A DNA stretch of 64,000 nucleotides from Brienomyrus brachyistius. Its lineage: Eukaryota > Chordata > Actinopteri > Osteoglossiformes > Mormyridae. Below, piece by piece: positions 62,830 to 64,000 of this stretch. The position numbers and the translations under genes are program-made. The notes below the pieces were generated by a model. That model did no database searches and was not told the origin of the DNA. It worked only from the letters and a program-made list of their open reading frames with translations. The first letter of the stretch is position 1, and the number at the start of each line of letters is the position of its first letter. The DNA lies in contig NC_064542.1 in assembly GCF_023856365.1 (NCBI RefSeq), positions 17,832,863 to 17,896,862 on the forward strand, given 5' to 3'.

Positions 62830-64000
62830 CTGTCGGTTAAGAAAACAGAGATTTAAGAGATCAGCAATAAACCTGGACTTCTAAACAAACACAAACCATT
62901 ATCTGTGCGGAATGCCAGCCTCTGGAATCTTTTAATGGTCCTCAAGTACCTGTGCAAGAATATTTTATCACAAGGCACACATCTTTCACACAATTCAGCA
63001 ACTCCAATTCACCTCAGAGTGTTTTTGGAGTTTGAGAAAATACAACTGCACACACGTAGACTCAAACCCTGCTCTCCAGAGGTTTGAGGCAACAGCATTA
63101 ACCACTGTGCTACCAGGATTGCAGATCCCAGAGGCACACCACTTTCCTTGGAAGGTCTAGAAGTTTCCTGAAAGCTGACAGCAGCTCCCCCACACCTTTG
63201 AATGATGCACAATGTCCCAGAAATCTGTCATTATGCTTTTCAGCGATGATAAAATGCCCCAGTGAAAAGTCTTACCACTGCAACCCCCCTGCTCCTTCTC
63301 CCCTTCAACAAATTTTACTGCCAGTAAACAATGTAATTTCAATGTGCAGAAATACAAATCATATAGCTGAAAATCTTTCTGTTTACCTGTGCCCTCCCCC
63401 AAAAATGTAAATGATATGGAAAATAACAATACCTTCGATGGCTAGCATCGGAAACATCACTTAAAAACATTATATTTTAACCTGAAGCAATACAGAATTC
63501 ACTTAGTTATCCTTAAACTCATGCTTATAAACTTGATGCAACACCAACGTTCATTAGATGTTCTACAATGCTGACGGATGTTCTGATCGGTGCTACCAGG
63601 GTAATTTCTCAACACATTTCTGCTGTAGCACTGCACCTGAGTATAATTTAAATTCTGCCAGTACATATCGGTTTTGCATATGAAAGAACTCTATTCACGT
63701 CCTCTCAGAGGAGTCTTTTGTCTCTTCCTAGTCACTGAGACTTTCCTGCGCAGCAGGAACCATTATGGTGTCCCTTCCTACACAGGTGTCCCCTTGTTTG
63801 AAAATCTAGCCTGTATTGCAGAACAAAACCCATGAAGTGAGACAGATACACTGGGGCGTCACACCAATTTTGTGAGCCTGTTTATCATGAGATATTCACT
63901 GCCTCTCACTGATTAGCTGATGTGAATCACCCTTCTGTATCCACCTGGATCAGACATTAGTTCCCCATCTCTGACACAAAGATATCTAAAGTTCTATGAG
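62830..64000 (-). other. Intron or upstream sequence 5' of the first visible LNS exon
   Basis: I looked for the end of the beta-specific first exon (a Gly-Gly-His-Ala type end before a phase-1 donor) and for the preceding alpha exon; neither was seen. Apart from a fish interspersed-repeat fragment at about 62.97-63.12 kb, the sequence is not recognisable. Confidence 0.6.
62970..63120 (+). repeat. 3' fragment of a fish interspersed repeat
   Basis: GAAAATACAACTGCACACAC, ACTCAAACCCTGCTCTCCAG and AACAGCATTAACCACTGTGC match the terminal part of the family (table-heading-like 'accactgtgctacc' end). It lies about 140 bp from the LNS exon. Confidence 0.55.

Noticed and set aside
62830..64000. Beta-neurexin first exon and promoter
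   Set aside because: No Gly-Gly-His-Ala type exon end with a phase-1 donor, nor a His-rich leader, was seen. A CACAG/GTAAAC site near 63.38 kb has no matching protein.

Overview
The window is vertebrate, intron-dominated nuclear DNA, most likely from a ray-finned fish. The evidence is long AT-rich non-coding stretches, canonical GT-AG splice sites, tRNA-derived SINEs with fish-type 3' tails, CR1 LINE fragments, Ty3/gypsy LTR remnants, and hAT, mariner and Tc1 elements. The species cannot be fixed from sequence alone. No operon-like or prokaryotic organisation is present. Almost all long open frames are repeat-driven or chance.

The only host protein-coding gene I can support is a neurexin on the minus strand, closest to neurexin-2 by recall of the family. 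Three internal exons are visible, in transcription order: 62648-62829 (first half of the last LNS/laminin-G domain), 23346-23517 (continuation of that domain), and 15771-15860 (a 90-nt, phase 1-1 cassette exon). The cassette matches alternatively spliced segment 4 (SS4/AS4), which controls choice of postsynaptic partner. The introns between them are 39,130 and 7,485 nt. The next constitutive exon and the beta-specific first exon were not found and probably lie outside the window. Just 3' of the cassette donor the transcript is crowded with UUAA/UAAA motifs, the kind bound by STAR proteins (SAM68/SLM2) that control SS4 skipping in mammals.

The rest is intron filled with repeats. 1-15.7 kb holds a SINE, a candidate solo LTR, a mariner-type MITE and a 46-bp minisatellite with inverted outlying units. 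15.9-23.3 kb holds a near-palindromic hAT MITE with a perfect 8-bp target duplication. 23.5-62.6 kb holds a DDE_Tnp_4-type transposase relic, three large minisatellites (43-, 33- and 22-bp units), an LTR with a MITE nested inside it, a second LTR, two CR1 copies (one internally deleted yet open), a hAT MITE, a Tc1 relic, a 300-bp-offset duplication next to long C-runs, a SINE, and an internally deleted Ty3/gypsy relic. 62.8-64 kb holds intron or upstream sequence with one repeat fragment.

I see no new multi-gene system here. The most biologically meaningful content is the neurexin SS4 exon and its intronic regulatory tract. The most unusual sequence structures are the minisatellites that stay open in several frames and the internally deleted retroelement copies.
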